64,000 nucleotides of DNA from Capitulum mitella (Eukaryota; Arthropoda; Thecostraca; Pollicipedomorpha; Pollicipedidae). The number at the start of each line of letters is the position of its first letter. Position 1 is the stretch's first letter. The DNA lies in NCBI GenBank assembly GCA_030062745.1, contig CP099840.1, forward strand, positions 9,002,932 through 9,066,931, in the 5' to 3' direction. The translations under genes and the position numbers were made by a program. Shown here in pieces: positions 1 to 12,000 of this stretch. The notes below the pieces were generated by a model. The model did no database searches. It was not told where the DNA came from and worked only from the letters and a program-made list of their open reading frames with translations.

Positions 1-359
1 AACTTGTACACTCACCAATGCAATTAACAACTGACATTTCTAATACCTGACCCAAGCCAGCTCACTGTGGCCAGATCCATGGCAAGAGTAAGGCCAAGAT
101 GGTACAATTTTTAACATTGTTTGGGTACTTTAGTTGACTGAGCTCAGTAACTAAGGAATTTGCCAACTGTACCAGCTTAGCATTTAGCATTAGTTGCCTG
201 TGATGGTTAACTTAGTTCATCATAGCTACATGTTGGTAGGGAATTGATGCAGTGACAAATGCATATACACCATATTTGTTAAATGAACTAATGCTGGTGG
301 TCATTCTTCTGGTAGAGTTAGTGTCTGTAGTTTTTTTTTCGTTAGCACTTCCTTTGGCA
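1..359. other. Unannotated AT-rich sequence
   Basis: No coding, repeat or RNA signal that I can support. Confidence 0.3.
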
Positions 360-720
360 TTCGCCACCGCTAGCCGAAATTTCTTTCATTGTATTCTGGG
401 GATCACACTGCACGGTGGGCCCTGCGATCGGAGCGATCCCCATCGCCCAGTGCGTAAACGTTGTAAACGATTTCGCCAAACGCATTCGGATGTGTTTGAG
501 ACACCGACTATGGATAAGGCACTTAGAGCTGCCATTTGACGCCTGTAACAAAACATAAAATAAAATCAATACGAAACGTCTCATCGTTATAACAGTTGGT
601 GGGCTGAACATGCAGAGCACTGCAAATGCTGCGCGAAAATATGACGGTCGTAACTCAACAGACAAAGGAATTATTGCCAAAGTTAAGTGCCACATTTTTT
701 CAGGACACACTGCATGTTTA
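360..720 (+). mobile_element. 3' end of a Tc1/mariner-type element, copy A
   Basis: The stretch from about 425 to 705 matches 26793-27030 in order and orientation: both contain gcgatcccc/gcaatccccgtcgc, a cgtaaacgttgt/cgtgaacgttgt block, a run of ACAAAACATAAAATAA or similar, CATCGTTAT, and the shared stretch actcaacagacaaag, gccaaagttaagt. The second copy carries a recognisable transposase upstream, so this one is taken as the same element with its 5' part missing or decayed. No intact ORF. Confidence 0.55.
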
Positions 721-1751
721 ACATAAGCCCCTTTATGTAACAAAACTTCATGCCAAACCTCTGTCACTAAATCCGAGGAGCAGCCCAAGATAAAACAAAA
801 CTGTAGGAAAATTGCTCATCTCCAGCAACTCATCACATCAACAGCAACAACTTCCCCCACGTCCGTCCCAGTGAGATCTCGTTGAAATTCGTCACATTTC
901 GCCGACTGGTCGTCTACAGGGAATGCTACGTGGGTCTAATTGACCCTGCCAGGTCTCAGCAATAAAAAGTAGGTAAAGGTTGGTCTCTCAGTATTTGATC
1001 ATTGCAATATATGCATCTAGATTCCGATCGTTGACTATTTCCCTGTGTTAGAAGCACGGGTAGGAGTTTATGCAATTTCTATTCCATGAATTACTACAAT
1101 TAGACTGTCGCCTTGTTCCATCATACATAAAACTCAGTCAATGGGCAGTTGCTGCTTCTTCATCCTGCTCCTGCTGTGTAACTGTCGCCCGACGATATGA
1201 TGATGGCCACCAGACAAAATCGCCCCTATCTCTTCGCTGACTGAGTAAGTCTGTGCAAAAAATATCCGAACGTCACGTTCCATTTATTTAAAAATCAACA
1301 AGCAGGCAACGACGTTATGGGCTGGCGCATGTACTGTAGGTACTATTCTTATATGTTAACCTAGTGTCCAAATGGACATCCAGTTCTCCAAAATGAACAC
1401 CTGTGACATGAACATGAATACCCAGTATCAGAGAGCTTGGGAGACAGATCTTAGCGGCGGTTCATCAGCCATCAAGAATATTATTTTGAGCACCAGCGTC
1501 TGGCCCGGTTTATATACCCGTGGTTTCTTGTTAAGTTATGACGTTATGGCTTGTATTTCGTTATAGACATGAATATAAATTACCTGATGTTTATTTCGGG
1601 TTGGGTCATTGCTCAGTGGCATGGAGAGCACTTTAGCAGCTCAACATATTAGTAATTTGAAAATGTTGGAAACATTTAAAGTGCCTAGATTGGGAGAAGC
1701 AAAGTCCAGTGTCATCTTGAGCATTGGTGTTATCCATACTCTCATAAATCA
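721..1751. other. Unannotated stretch
   Basis: Nothing recognisable; short ORFs here look random. Confidence 0.3.
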
Positions 1752-1759
1752 TGTGACAT

Positions 1760-2028
1760 CAGGGGCGTAGCCAAGAGGGGGACCATGGGGGGCCATGGTC
1801 CCCCGAGCCAAGCGGTCTTCACTAGATATAAGGCGATTTCGGAGGAATACATAAAAGTGATCATATATATGTTGCAAAAGCAAACATAATACGTTTTCTT
1901 GTGCATTAAGTATGAGGTAAGCTACGTAAAATTGCTGTTTTTCTGATAAATTTCGTCACATGCCAGTGGCATACGACCAAATCTGAACATTTGCCCCCCC
2001 CCCGAGGAAAATCCTGGCTACGTGCCTG
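1760..2028. mobile_element. hAT-type MITE with perfect 8-bp target duplication (MITE-1)
   Basis: The 269-bp element begins CAGGGGCGTAGCCA and ends TGGCTACGTGCCTG, which are imperfect terminal inverted repeats. It is flanked by identical TGTGACAT at 1752-1759 and 2029-2036. CAGG-type termini with an 8-bp duplication fit the hAT superfamily. There is no coding capacity. A palindromic GGGGGACCATGG / CCATGGTCCCCC pair lies just inside the left end. Confidence 0.85.
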
Positions 2029-2239
2029 TGTGACATGATGCAGAGAAACCTAAACAATCCTAGACAATGCCCGAAATAACATTTCGTTTGGTCAGGCATG
2101 ACTTGGCTGGCATATTTTTCCACGTTCTACAGCGAAATGTATAAGAGCATTCGAACGCCCGGTTGTCGTTCGAATTCCAAGATTCCAGCTTTCACCGAAT
2201 CCGAAAAGTCGACCGAATATTCCCGTTTTGAAACCTCCA

Positions 2240-2530
2240 GCATGCATCTGAAGACCTGGGGGCTATCTCTCCAAGTCCCTGAGGCCCATTTTCCTGACTT
2301 CGGAGCGTCCTCAAAGGCGCCAGGGACGCCCTTCCAGAGCCCAGGAATCCCTTTCACGTCTCGTGGGCCCTTACGAGTCTCGATGCACCCTTTTAAGCCT
2401 CGGGGTTGCAATTCAAAACCACGGGCGTGACCATTCGGGCCTGATGGTCGCTTCTCCAAATCTGCAGGCGTCCTTGCAAGCATCGGAGGTGACCTGGTAA
2501 CTCTCAGAGGACTCCTGGGCGACAACTGAC
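2240..2530. repeat. Degenerate GC-rich minisatellite of about 20-30 bp units
   Basis: Successive units vary around tctcaaggGCCC, gagtctcg, CCCTTtca, each pairing a CTCA/CTCG step with a GGCCC/GCCC step. The same style of unit fills 62940-63990 at the other end of the window. ORFs across it (for example the - strand frame 2804-2127) are by-products. Confidence 0.5.
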
Positions 2531-4280
2531 CCCTCATTGCGCCACTGTGTTCCTGTGCTCCGCCCCTGATGACGGCTGCGCCGCGGTGTGAAGGTTGTAC
2601 CCGCCTCGGGCCGGGAAAGCCTCGGCAGCCAAGGTCACCGGCAGTCAGACCCGTTTCCAGGACGCGACCGCCAGGAGGCCGGCCGGCCGGCTGGCTGGCA
2701 GTGGTGATGCGGCGGCGGCCGGGCTTACCGGCTTGGCCCAGTGACGTAGGCAGCGACGAGGCGTGACGTAGCGGCGGGACGGGCCCGGAAGGTGCGCAAT
2801 GCATCGTCTCCAGGGCGGAAACATGGCTCGTTTCTGGTGGTGAAGATATTTGGTTATATGAGTGAAAATATTCGCATTTAACTTTTGTCCAAAAGCTAAG
2901 GGCCCACCCGTTATGGGGCAGCTACATTCACAGTTGCCCCAAATCCCTGCCCTCCCCCTTCCCCCGGGGACATTATTCACATGTGGAGAACCGAAGCCTG
3001 CCTTGTGTAAAACTACCATTGGAACAGAATACCTCTTGGACTAAGACTGCCGTAATTGATATCTATAACGATACCTATAATGGCCATGTCGATGGGTGTT
3101 GTTCATGTCGCAGGCCATAAATGTTCTCATGGGTAAAGCAACGGTGCGGACTGCAAGTGCTAAAATCAAGCAATATGGCGTCGGACCGGGTGCGGGCAGG
3201 GCGAGCGTGTCGCGTGTCGCAGAGCATGTGACATTTATGCCGCTGTGTGTGTGAAGTGAGCGGGAAAGGCGTTTCGTTTCTGATTGGTTTTTCGCGATCA
3301 TACGACGCTGTATCTGCACCTTCACGGCGTATTGAAAACCGATGATATGACAGCGGTCTTCGGTCCCTTCATTTCACGGCGTAATACGTTAAGCGTGTGG
3401 TAAGTGGAGGAGGGAGTTTCGATGTTGTTTTTGCGACCGATCTCAGGCTGGTCTTTGCGCAGAGTATTTTTTGGCTTTCTTTTTAATGTATGATGTTGGT
3501 GGTCTTGCTTATTTGTAAATAACTTGCATTCGTTGGCTGTAGCTTCCCGGGTTCCCAGACATTCACAAAGGCATGGCAAAGTCCACCTAGGGACAGTGCT
3601 CGTCAGCAGGCTAGACCATGTGACGAGCACGGGAAAAATAGTGATGGAAATCCATAAACGTCATCGTAGCACGACACGGACAAAACAATGCCGTGCATAC
3701 CAGAGACGATGCCTTACTCAATCTTTAAAACTGGGGCTTATCAAAAGATCTTCCTTCTTTTGTGCGCGTGGAGTGGCCTGAGGTGGTCCTCCCCTACCTC
3801 ATAGTTCCACGGCGTGCTTTGGCCGCTGCAGCACGGTCTGGCGGGGCATGTGGCGTGCTCGGGCGTAGCCGGGCGTCGGCCGGCGGCCAAAAAGTGAACC
3901 AGACGCCGGACGTGGAGCGGGTGGCGGCGGCGGCGGCGGCGACAGATGAACCGTGCTGCGATACCGCGCCGGGACCAGCCGCCCTGCAGTCCGAGCCGTC
4001 CTCGAACTCTCTGCTGCGACAGACGGGCGCAGACGACGCTTCTGGGGCCTGGAGACATGGAAATCTCGCTGGCCGTCATGCAGAAATAACTCGATAATCG
4101 AGAGAACGAAGAAACTCATATTCATTTTGACGCAGGGTTGTAGGAGCGCGACAGAGATCGGAAAGACCATTGGCCAGGAGCGCCAGCCTTGAAGGGGGCG
4201 CCGATCTTCAGGGCGCCATCTATTTAGAATGAAATAGGTAGTTTGCTTACACATTACAGATTTAAAGACATATGCGCATA
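2531..4280. other. GC-rich unannotated stretch with GGC triplet run
   Basis: GC-rich blocks at about 2560-2810 and 3780-4040, the latter with a GGC/GCG triplet run at about 3918-3942. No recognisable product in any frame. It may be upstream intron or regulatory DNA of the receptor gene, but no TM1/TM2 or ectodomain exon could be found. Confidence 0.3.
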
Positions 4281-4288
4281 TATCAATG

Positions 4289-4444
4289 CGCACGCGCAGC
4301 CGGGGGGCCGCCTCCTCCCCCTTTGGGCCCGCATTTTTTGTGGGAACCATTGCACGTCGTCTTCCCGGCAGACGATTTTCGTATGATTTCAGTCCACTCT
4401 GAGTTCTGGACCTCCCCTTGAAGGAAATCCTGGCTGCGCCCCTG
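4289..4444. mobile_element. hAT-type MITE with perfect 8-bp target duplication (MITE-2)
   Basis: The 156-bp element is bounded by TATCAATG at 4281-4288 and 4445-4452. The right end CCTGGCTGCGCCCCTG is the reverse complement of CAGGGGCGCAGCCAGG, and the left end CGCACGCGCAGCCGGG is a decayed match. Same family as MITE-1 by terminus. Confidence 0.8.
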
Positions 4445-4830
4445 TATCAATGTATTTTTTTCCTGCACGAGACCCGCACGAGCGCCTGGTCTGTTGATGG
4501 GACACAAAATGTTTGAGGGGCGCCTGATCTGTAGGGGGGGGGTGTCTGGCCTGAAAGGGGCGCCTGTATCGTAGACGTGTCGGGTCTGTAAGGTGTCCCA
4601 TAAGAGCGCCTGGCCTGCAGAGAGGGCATCAAATATATGAGGGGCGCCTCATGTGCACGGGCGCCTTGCTCGCCAAGGGCGCCGGGCCCCGAGGGACGCC
4701 TGATCTGTACGGGGCTCACGTGCATCGTAGACGTGTCTGGTCTGCAAGGTGTCCTGCACGGGCGCCTCATCTGCAGACGGGGCGCCGAATAGTATATGAG
4801 GGGATGCAACGGGCGAGAAGTGGGGGGACA
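4440..4830. repeat. Degenerate tandem repeat rich in GGGGCGCCT
   Basis: GGGCGCCT or GAGCGCCT recurs many times. A longer higher-order match, ATCGTAGACGTGTC..GGTCTG..AAGGTGTCC, occurs at 4568 and 4724, a spacing of 156 bp. The - strand ORF here (4965-4447) encodes a repetitive Arg/Pro/Thr-rich peptide that simply reflects the repeat. Confidence 0.6.
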
Positions 4831-5950
4831 TGTCCCCCCGTCCTCTTCCTCGGTAATCACACCCATGTATTGACGCAGCACCGCCTGTTTTCGTCGGCCG
4901 TTGCTGTGACCGCCAAGAGCGCGTTGGACGTATACTGGAATAGAAGCGCCCCGGGCGGAGCGCAAACGGTACCTAATACGCAGCGGCAGGACACTGTCTC
5001 AGAAAGACTGGTCTCCGTTGACTGCATTAAATACAGTTATTGATATAAGCGATATACATTCTTCATTGATCAAGCAGGGTTTACAAGCTTCAAATTTCAT
5101 ACAGTACGCCATGTGTTAGGGGGTCCTGTGTTCCCTTGTATCTTCGAATGTATAGTTCTTAAAAACTAACCGACGGGTGATGGCATGCCTTGTACGCAAA
5201 GCAAAGATCCATTGTCCGATTAGTCTGACGATGATACGGAACACGGAATGGTATAAGTGCAGCAATCCATATCATAGGTAAGCGATTTCGAGACATACAC
5301 TTGCTACGCGGTCATACGTTTTCACTATTTCTACCATGGATTTACTTTTTATTCCTACAAAACGTATGACATAAAACACGTAAAAGTGAAACATACCAAA
5401 AAATACTGACCATAAACTGTCTTTTTTTCTGCTGAATGTGAGGTAGTGAAGAACCTTGGAACAGCTTCGTCTTGACTTGTTTTCTTTGCTTTGTCTGGTT
5501 GGATCAGGTGCGTAGCCGAGGTTTCGCCAAGGATGGGGCCAGGACAAACCTATTCCCTTCGGAACTGAAATTGTCTGGCTTTCGGCCGCATTGTTTTCGA
5601 GGTCCGAAAGTTTTTATTTACCTTCATTGTTCTGCATGAAAGCATTCAGATTTCAGCCTCAAGGGGGAGGGGGCATGACCACCTCTAACCACGCCCCGAT
5701 GTCAGATGCAGAAGCAAAAGATGTGTTAATGAATACGTCGAGTAGTCACAGTTAAGTGCTAAAAAACTTTGCACCTGCAACAAAAAACCGTGGCAATCGT
5801 CATCATGCTTAGTGTGGTGATGACCGTCGTTAAAAACCAACCGACGACGTGTGACCGTAAAACACGCTAAAGTGGTCATTCCACAAATGATATATTCTTC
5901 TGAACGATCTGAAGTTGGGTTGTGACACTTACTGTATCTGTCTTCGCCAG
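4831..5950. other. Unannotated sequence upstream of the TM3 exon
   Basis: AT-rich to neutral sequence with no supported feature. CAGGTGCGTAGCC at 5505 resembles a MITE-1 terminus but has no partner. Confidence 0.3.
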
Positions 5951-6029
5951 GCTTCCTCCTGTACTACTCGTTCATCGCTGCTCTGTTCTGGCTGAACGTG
6001 ATGAGCTTCGACATCTGGTGGACATTCGC
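5951..6029 (+). CDS. Receptor exon encoding TM3
   Basis: The 79-bp exon follows a ...ttcgccag acceptor and ends at a perfect GTGAGTA donor. It enters in phase 1, so an unseen upstream exon supplies the first base of its first codon, and it leaves with two bases. The translation FLLYYSFIAALFWLNVMSFD, followed by IWWTF, is the signature TM3 and intracellular loop 2 of Methuselah receptors. This is the most upstream exon I could find. Confidence 0.9.
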
Positions 6030-9000
6030 GTGAGTATCTGCCTCCCGGAGGCGTCACCTTCGTGGGACAATGTGTGTTCGGCTGCATGGGCATGTTTATA
6101 TCGACTGCACTGAGCACGTCAACTCGGCTTCTGCTGGCAAATGAGATGCCATTCCTTAGCATATTGGTATTAACGTATTAACGACAGAATAGTGTGGCCC
6201 GACGTAGAATGTGCGTCTTTACTTGCGGCGGACATTTGTCTCTGGACGGGTGACTGGCTGTTGTCTGGCCTAGCGACAGGTCCGCGTCTGGACTGGTGGC
6301 TGGTCTGTGTCCTAAGTGGCGACTGGTCCATGTCTGGACTAACGACAGGTCCGTGTCTGGACCGGTGGCTGGTATGTGTCTGGACTGGTGACTGGTGGCT
6401 GCCGATTCCAGATAATGTGAATGTCCCAGATAGTTAAACAAAATAATTCATTGCAAACGCTCTACCTCTGAGGAAGGGAGTGCTTGGCTTACTGGCCGGT
6501 TCAGTTCGGCGAGCCTTCAGTCGGCCTGCAGAGCCCGTGCGGAGCTGCACCGCAGCCGGCTGCCACTGCCTATTACTGCGGAGGGGAGGGGTGGGGGAAT
6601 CATCAGACGTGCCTGCACTGCGGGCCGAGTTCAAACATTTTGAGCGCTTCTGGTGTCCGGCTCCTGGCGCTGCCTCCCTGGGCGCTCTGAGGTCCTAATT
6701 AGCCACTTTTCGGAGCAGCAGTTTTGACGTCCCCTCGGCATGGCATGCATTACTGTCGATACTTTCAAGGCAAATAAAACAAAAGTATTTCATGAGGACT
6801 GTTGTACTAGGGAATTCGTTGAACGATTCTTTCGCCTTTCAATGAGCATTCAACATGCACGCTGAGAACTGCACGCGCTGGTGGGGGTACATTTTCTCGT
6901 CTACCTCCTTATTTAATGGACTGAAGGCAACGAAATTCTGTGCAGAGAATGCCTGCTAAGTGAGCTTAAATACTGAGTTACCTAAGTCATGTCTATCGAG
7001 GTCAAACTAGATCATACTTTGAACAGGTACCACCACTTCCTTTCTTCATATCTACTGAACCGATCACAGCCATATTTGGTGAAACCGTATGATAAGTCCG
7101 TATGATGAATTCCCATACCGCAAAGCAAGGTTGACCGAGGCCAGATGAATCACGTCCACCACAGGTAAACACTGGAAAATGCTTCACTTTGTCGAAATCG
7201 AGCAAAACACAACCTAGTGCGTTGTGTTTCTGTAAGTCAAGTAACGTGCTTAGGTATCTGAGGTCTTCGGAAGCCGACTGGGCTTAGATAAATGCACTCT
7301 CGAAAAGTCTAACTGAGAGAATTTGAGCAGATCTGGTGGAAAGGAAAGAGTGAGCGTCTTTCTTAATGGACACTGAATGGTCTCTGTTGACGTGACTTAG
7401 CTTGCCTATCCTTTGAGGCACCTATGTTCATCATTCAGTCAAAGTCTGCCAAATTCCCGTATGTCCCCTTTACAAAATACTGCATTTCAGTACCTGGCCT
7501 TGGTTGACTTCGATTGACCTCCTGTGTTTCGTATTCAGTACTTTGGTCTGGTAGACCAACTCTCCAGAAAGATGCGTTGAGATTGGTTGAATATGTCTGC
7601 ATGTTTTACGGCCATCATTTTGTTCTGTTTGACCTCGGTCTGGCCGACCCAGACACCCTGATCTGGACCACCTGTGTCATTGATTAAAAGGAATGTATCA
7701 TGGGAAATTCTCGGCAATGTGTGGCAGCTGGTGAGCCAGCAGAATGCATTCCATACGCAACATATGGTGTCGTTCCTGAGACCGGACACGCCTGTGCCGT
7801 GCAGCCGTCCGCCGCCGATGTTGGATCGGCCGGGCGACCGGCCGATCCAACATCGCCTTGCGATGTTGGATCGGCCGGTCGCCGGATCGGATTGGATGTT
7901 ACAGCCGACTTTGCCAAGCTGTAGTGGACAAAGTTACGGACATATTTCAAAATTCCAAGGGACGCAAGATGTGCCAGGAGTTCTGAAAAGGCAGGCAAAC
8001 TGCCCGAGCTCTAACGCTGTTTCTGCGAAAACTTAAAACGAAAAGACGGGGGGTGGGGAGGTGGTGCCACCTCCCCCTCGCAACAGTGCGCGTGCCAAGG
8101 AGCATGTGAACAAGCGTGACGAAATTCGTAGGCCATTGGCAAGCTTAGGACTGAAGGGCGTTTCTGTCAAACAAAACTGCGCCTGGAATTAAGTTGGGCT
8201 TGGATAAACCAAAAAGGAGGCTGTTAATCGTAGCCGTATGTTCGTTTAATTACAGGACGTGGGGCCCGCTTCGTCAGTTGTTTCCATCAGCCGACGAATG
8301 GCGTGGTACAGAAAGAACTTCAGAATAGGCCATATCCCCATTTCCATTTTCTTGGAATCCTTCGAATACGGCAAGAGAAAAAGTGCATGAGTTCGGAGTT
8401 CAGTAAATTGTATGCCAAGTATTCATAGGTGGGCATCGTTACTCAAAAATGTAACTTCGTTACTCGTTACTCCGTTACTCAAAAAAGCCAGTCCGTTACT
8501 CGTTACTCCGTTACTCTGCCTTAAAAAGTAACGGAAGTTACCGTTACTCCGTTATTCCGTTACTTTTTTAAATGCAGTGAAAACCAAGCGAACGCGGGTT
8601 TTAAGTCTTTTATGCAGCTTTGTGGTTGCAAAACGCTTTCCATATACAAAGGGAAGAAACAAAAAGCGCTTACCCAAAAAACTCCGCTAGCTGCCCACTG
8701 CCCTCATCAGCCGTTGTAGAGTCGGCGGCGCCGGGACAACAGCCGCGGCGGGTATTCTACCACTGTGTTAGCCACAATGTTCAAACCAACGAATTCCTGT
8801 TCATTGCCCGCGGCGCCGACGGAGCGGGAACAACCGGCGCTGGAGCGGACGCATGCAAAATGCGACAAACAGCGGACATCTATCGACTGGGTTTGATCAA
8901 CAATGCCTCTCGAAGTATCCGCCCTGAACATAATGGTCTCCGTTCAGAGCTCGTTTCGGTCTCGCGAACTTCTTGTTTTGTTTTGAAATTATGTGTGTGT

Positions 9001-12000
9001 ATTAGTTTGTGTACGAGCGCGCGCGTGGAGGTAAGATTCCTGATACCCCTGACGGTTTTTTAATACCAAACGACGAAGGACTCAAACAAACATGACTGAT
9101 ATGGATTTTATTATTGTGAAATAAAAGACTAAAAAAGGTGCTTTAGTACCTCTTCACCACCCTTGAAAACACAAATTAGCTATAAAAACATGGTCATAAG
9201 TAAGATGCAACGGAGGATGTTAGCCGTTCACAAGTGGAACATTTTGGAACGATGACGTTACCTGACATGACCCCTGTGAAAGGCCAAAATTGATATCAAT
9301 GAACTCGCTATTGTCTTACGGTTCAGTATATGTCGCTTAAGTACAGCTTTTCAGGGACAAGGTATTGTGTCTATTTACCTAATTCCAAGGACGTGTTTTG
9401 ACCTTTCATTGCGTCTGGTGGCCTCAAAATTGACCTGAGGTCAAAACTCTTGAATGTTTTCGTCTCGGTTTGACAAAACCTTTCCGCCGGTGTTTTCCTT
9501 TTTCCGTGCGATATATGGAAGTCGAGATCCTGGGAGGTACGGAAATCCGCGCTCCCCCTCCGGCCGGGCAAACGGCATTCTGACCCCGGCCGGAGACGGG
9601 TTCAAAACACTTCATTTAACCCTATTCCCTGTGGGGGGGGGCAGATTCTGCTACCCGCGTCTTTTTGCTTATCGCTCCCACACTGTTTGCCGCAGCGCCA
9701 CAAGATTTTCTGGCATTTCATGGAATTGATACACACGTGTTTTGTCAACATTTAAAAAAAAAATCGGTCCCGCAGAGGCGGTTCCAAGCCCCGTTTTCGG
9801 CGGTAATGTGCTGTGCGTGAAGCTTCAAAGTTGTGCGGTTCACTATCGTGACATTCTGAGTAGAAATAAAGATCACTGACTCATTTATATAGTCATACAC
9901 ATCCTAAACAATGCGTATGCACACACATTTTCAGGCGAACGCACACCCAGGTACTGAAAAAAATGGGGGAGCACACTATCGTGCTTATGGTGCCCTCCCA
10001 ATTTTGTTTACCTGGATCCACCTCTGCGCTACATATAAACTTAAACTGGCTTGCTGGTTGTACATCTGATGTTTATATCACCCAAAACAAACAAAAACAA
10101 AGGAAATTTCTTATTTCAAAAATCACCCTTCTTGCCCTCCCTGGAACTGCCTATGGTTTTCTATTTTAAATTCCAGCTTTCGGTATATAAAAGACTTTGA
10201 CATTCCAAGCTGAACCGTGTTATTCCCGTGAAAATTGGTTGGTAAACACGGCCGCAGTGACCTTTCAAAAATCCCCAAATTTTGGAGTTTGTTTGCCCCC
10301 ACGCCCTATTTTCGCAATTTTTGAATTTTTGGGGTCCGGAATTGGAGATCTCGTTGAAACATATTAAATGGCATTCATCCCATCAACATTGGACGAATGC
10401 ATCTCGAGATCTCTGGAAGGGCGGGGAGGGGAGGGGGCAGAATTGGTAATCTTCACCTTTCGGCCAATGCATATTTTTCGAAGGTGCAAAAGTGGCAACG
10501 GCTCATATCATGTTTCAGTCTGGGTCCTCACTTCTGCGTCTACAAAAAATAATGTGTCAGCCGAAAGGTGTTTCGGCCAGTTGATATTTTTCTTCGGGAA
10601 CGTAGAAGTGGTAACTCGAATCGCATGGACAATGTAGCCTGTCCTCCAAGTTAAAAATGATTTAACCTAACCTAACCTAAAACCTACTGTATGGTTGCAG
10701 GGATTGCCCTAGATGGGCATGTAAAACTAATTTTTTGTTAGGTTCAATTTGCTTGTTTTTTTGGTTTGGTTAGCTCGTATCGGCTGAAGGCAAACATGTG
10801 TCAACTGAATCAAAATTCAAGAGTTACCTAACCAAGTCAGTTTACACATCCAGTAGGGACAGTGCTTAGAAAAATACCTGAATGGGCTAAATTGTTCACA
10901 CAACTTGTGTTGCCACTTCCGCGTCTCCAAAAATTACGGGTAGGCGTCGGCCGAAAGGTAGATTACCGCATATCTCCCCCGGGTAATGTGAATCTCACTG
11001 CCTGCAGAGAATATGTTTAAGGCAAATAGTCCAAGCAATAGTCGACAAGCTCATAATTATGCTTCACTACTGACAACTTATTGTGCACATTGTTCTCACC
11101 TGGAAATACCGTAAATAATGCTTCCTCTATGATATGTGCCTTTGAAAGGCTACTCTTGTGACCCTTGATTATAACCTCTTTCGGTCGGCACAGGACATAC
11201 GTAAAAATGACGTTTTTCCCCTCCTCCTTAAACTCAAAGTACGTTTCTAGATGTGGCCATGGGTGACCCAGACCGGGCTCGTCCTCTGCCTCCGAAGCTC
11301 AGGCACCGTCAGACTCGGAGTCAAGGTTTTCGACCTCCAGTGGCGGAATAAAGACGCCTTGATGGGACATTTTAGTGTCAGGTAGTTAAAATTTCAGACC
11401 AGTCAAGAATCAGTCACCACTCCATCGCCCTATGGACATCACAGATCCAAGGCCATGGCGGCAGTAATCATGTGCTCAGCAGCCTTGGGTGATCTTGGCG
11501 GTGAACCGTGTGGCGGTGGTAAGCAATCCGTGACTAACTTAAGACAACGTTGAAAACTGCCGTCAGCTGGCTGTTCCAGTATAAATGATAATAACTTTGA
11601 TATCGTTTGAAAAATGACGACTGGTTAATTTATAATTTTAAGTCATATCAAACTTACGCATAATTCAATACTTTTGTCCCAAAAGAGACCAAAGTCAGCT
11701 GGCCTTTTTACTGAACCATTGCTGCCAGCTTGCCGTCAACGTTTATCAGCTGACGAATATTGTCAACAAGTCTACTCTGCGATTGTCAGCTGAGTGCGCG
11801 CCCAGCCGCGCTTGTATCGCCGCACGCTATTGGGTGTTGGCTATTCAAGTAGCCAATGGCGTGTGCCGATGCAAATAAAGCCTGACGGTGTCTGTAAGGA
11901 GTTAAAAAAGTAACGGAGTAACGGAGTAACGGAGTAACGGACCAAAAAGTAACGGAGTAACGGACCACAAAAGTAACTTCCGTTACTCAGTCCGTTACAG

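Noticed and set aside
4447-4965. 172-codon minus-strand frame with repeated Arg-Pro segments
   Set aside because: Reads the GGCGCCT tandem repeat and shows no independent coding signal.
5505-5700. MITE-1-like terminus CAGGTGCGTAGCC
   Set aside because: No inverted partner with a matching 8-bp flank.
1-5950. Search for TM1/TM2 and ectodomain exons of the receptor
   Set aside because: No hydrophobic exon with matching phase and splice sites was found; they are probably upstream of the window.
8620-9063. Frame inside hAT-1 considered as a transposase
   Set aside because: No hAT catalytic or dimerisation motif; contains Ala/Gly-rich and random sequence.
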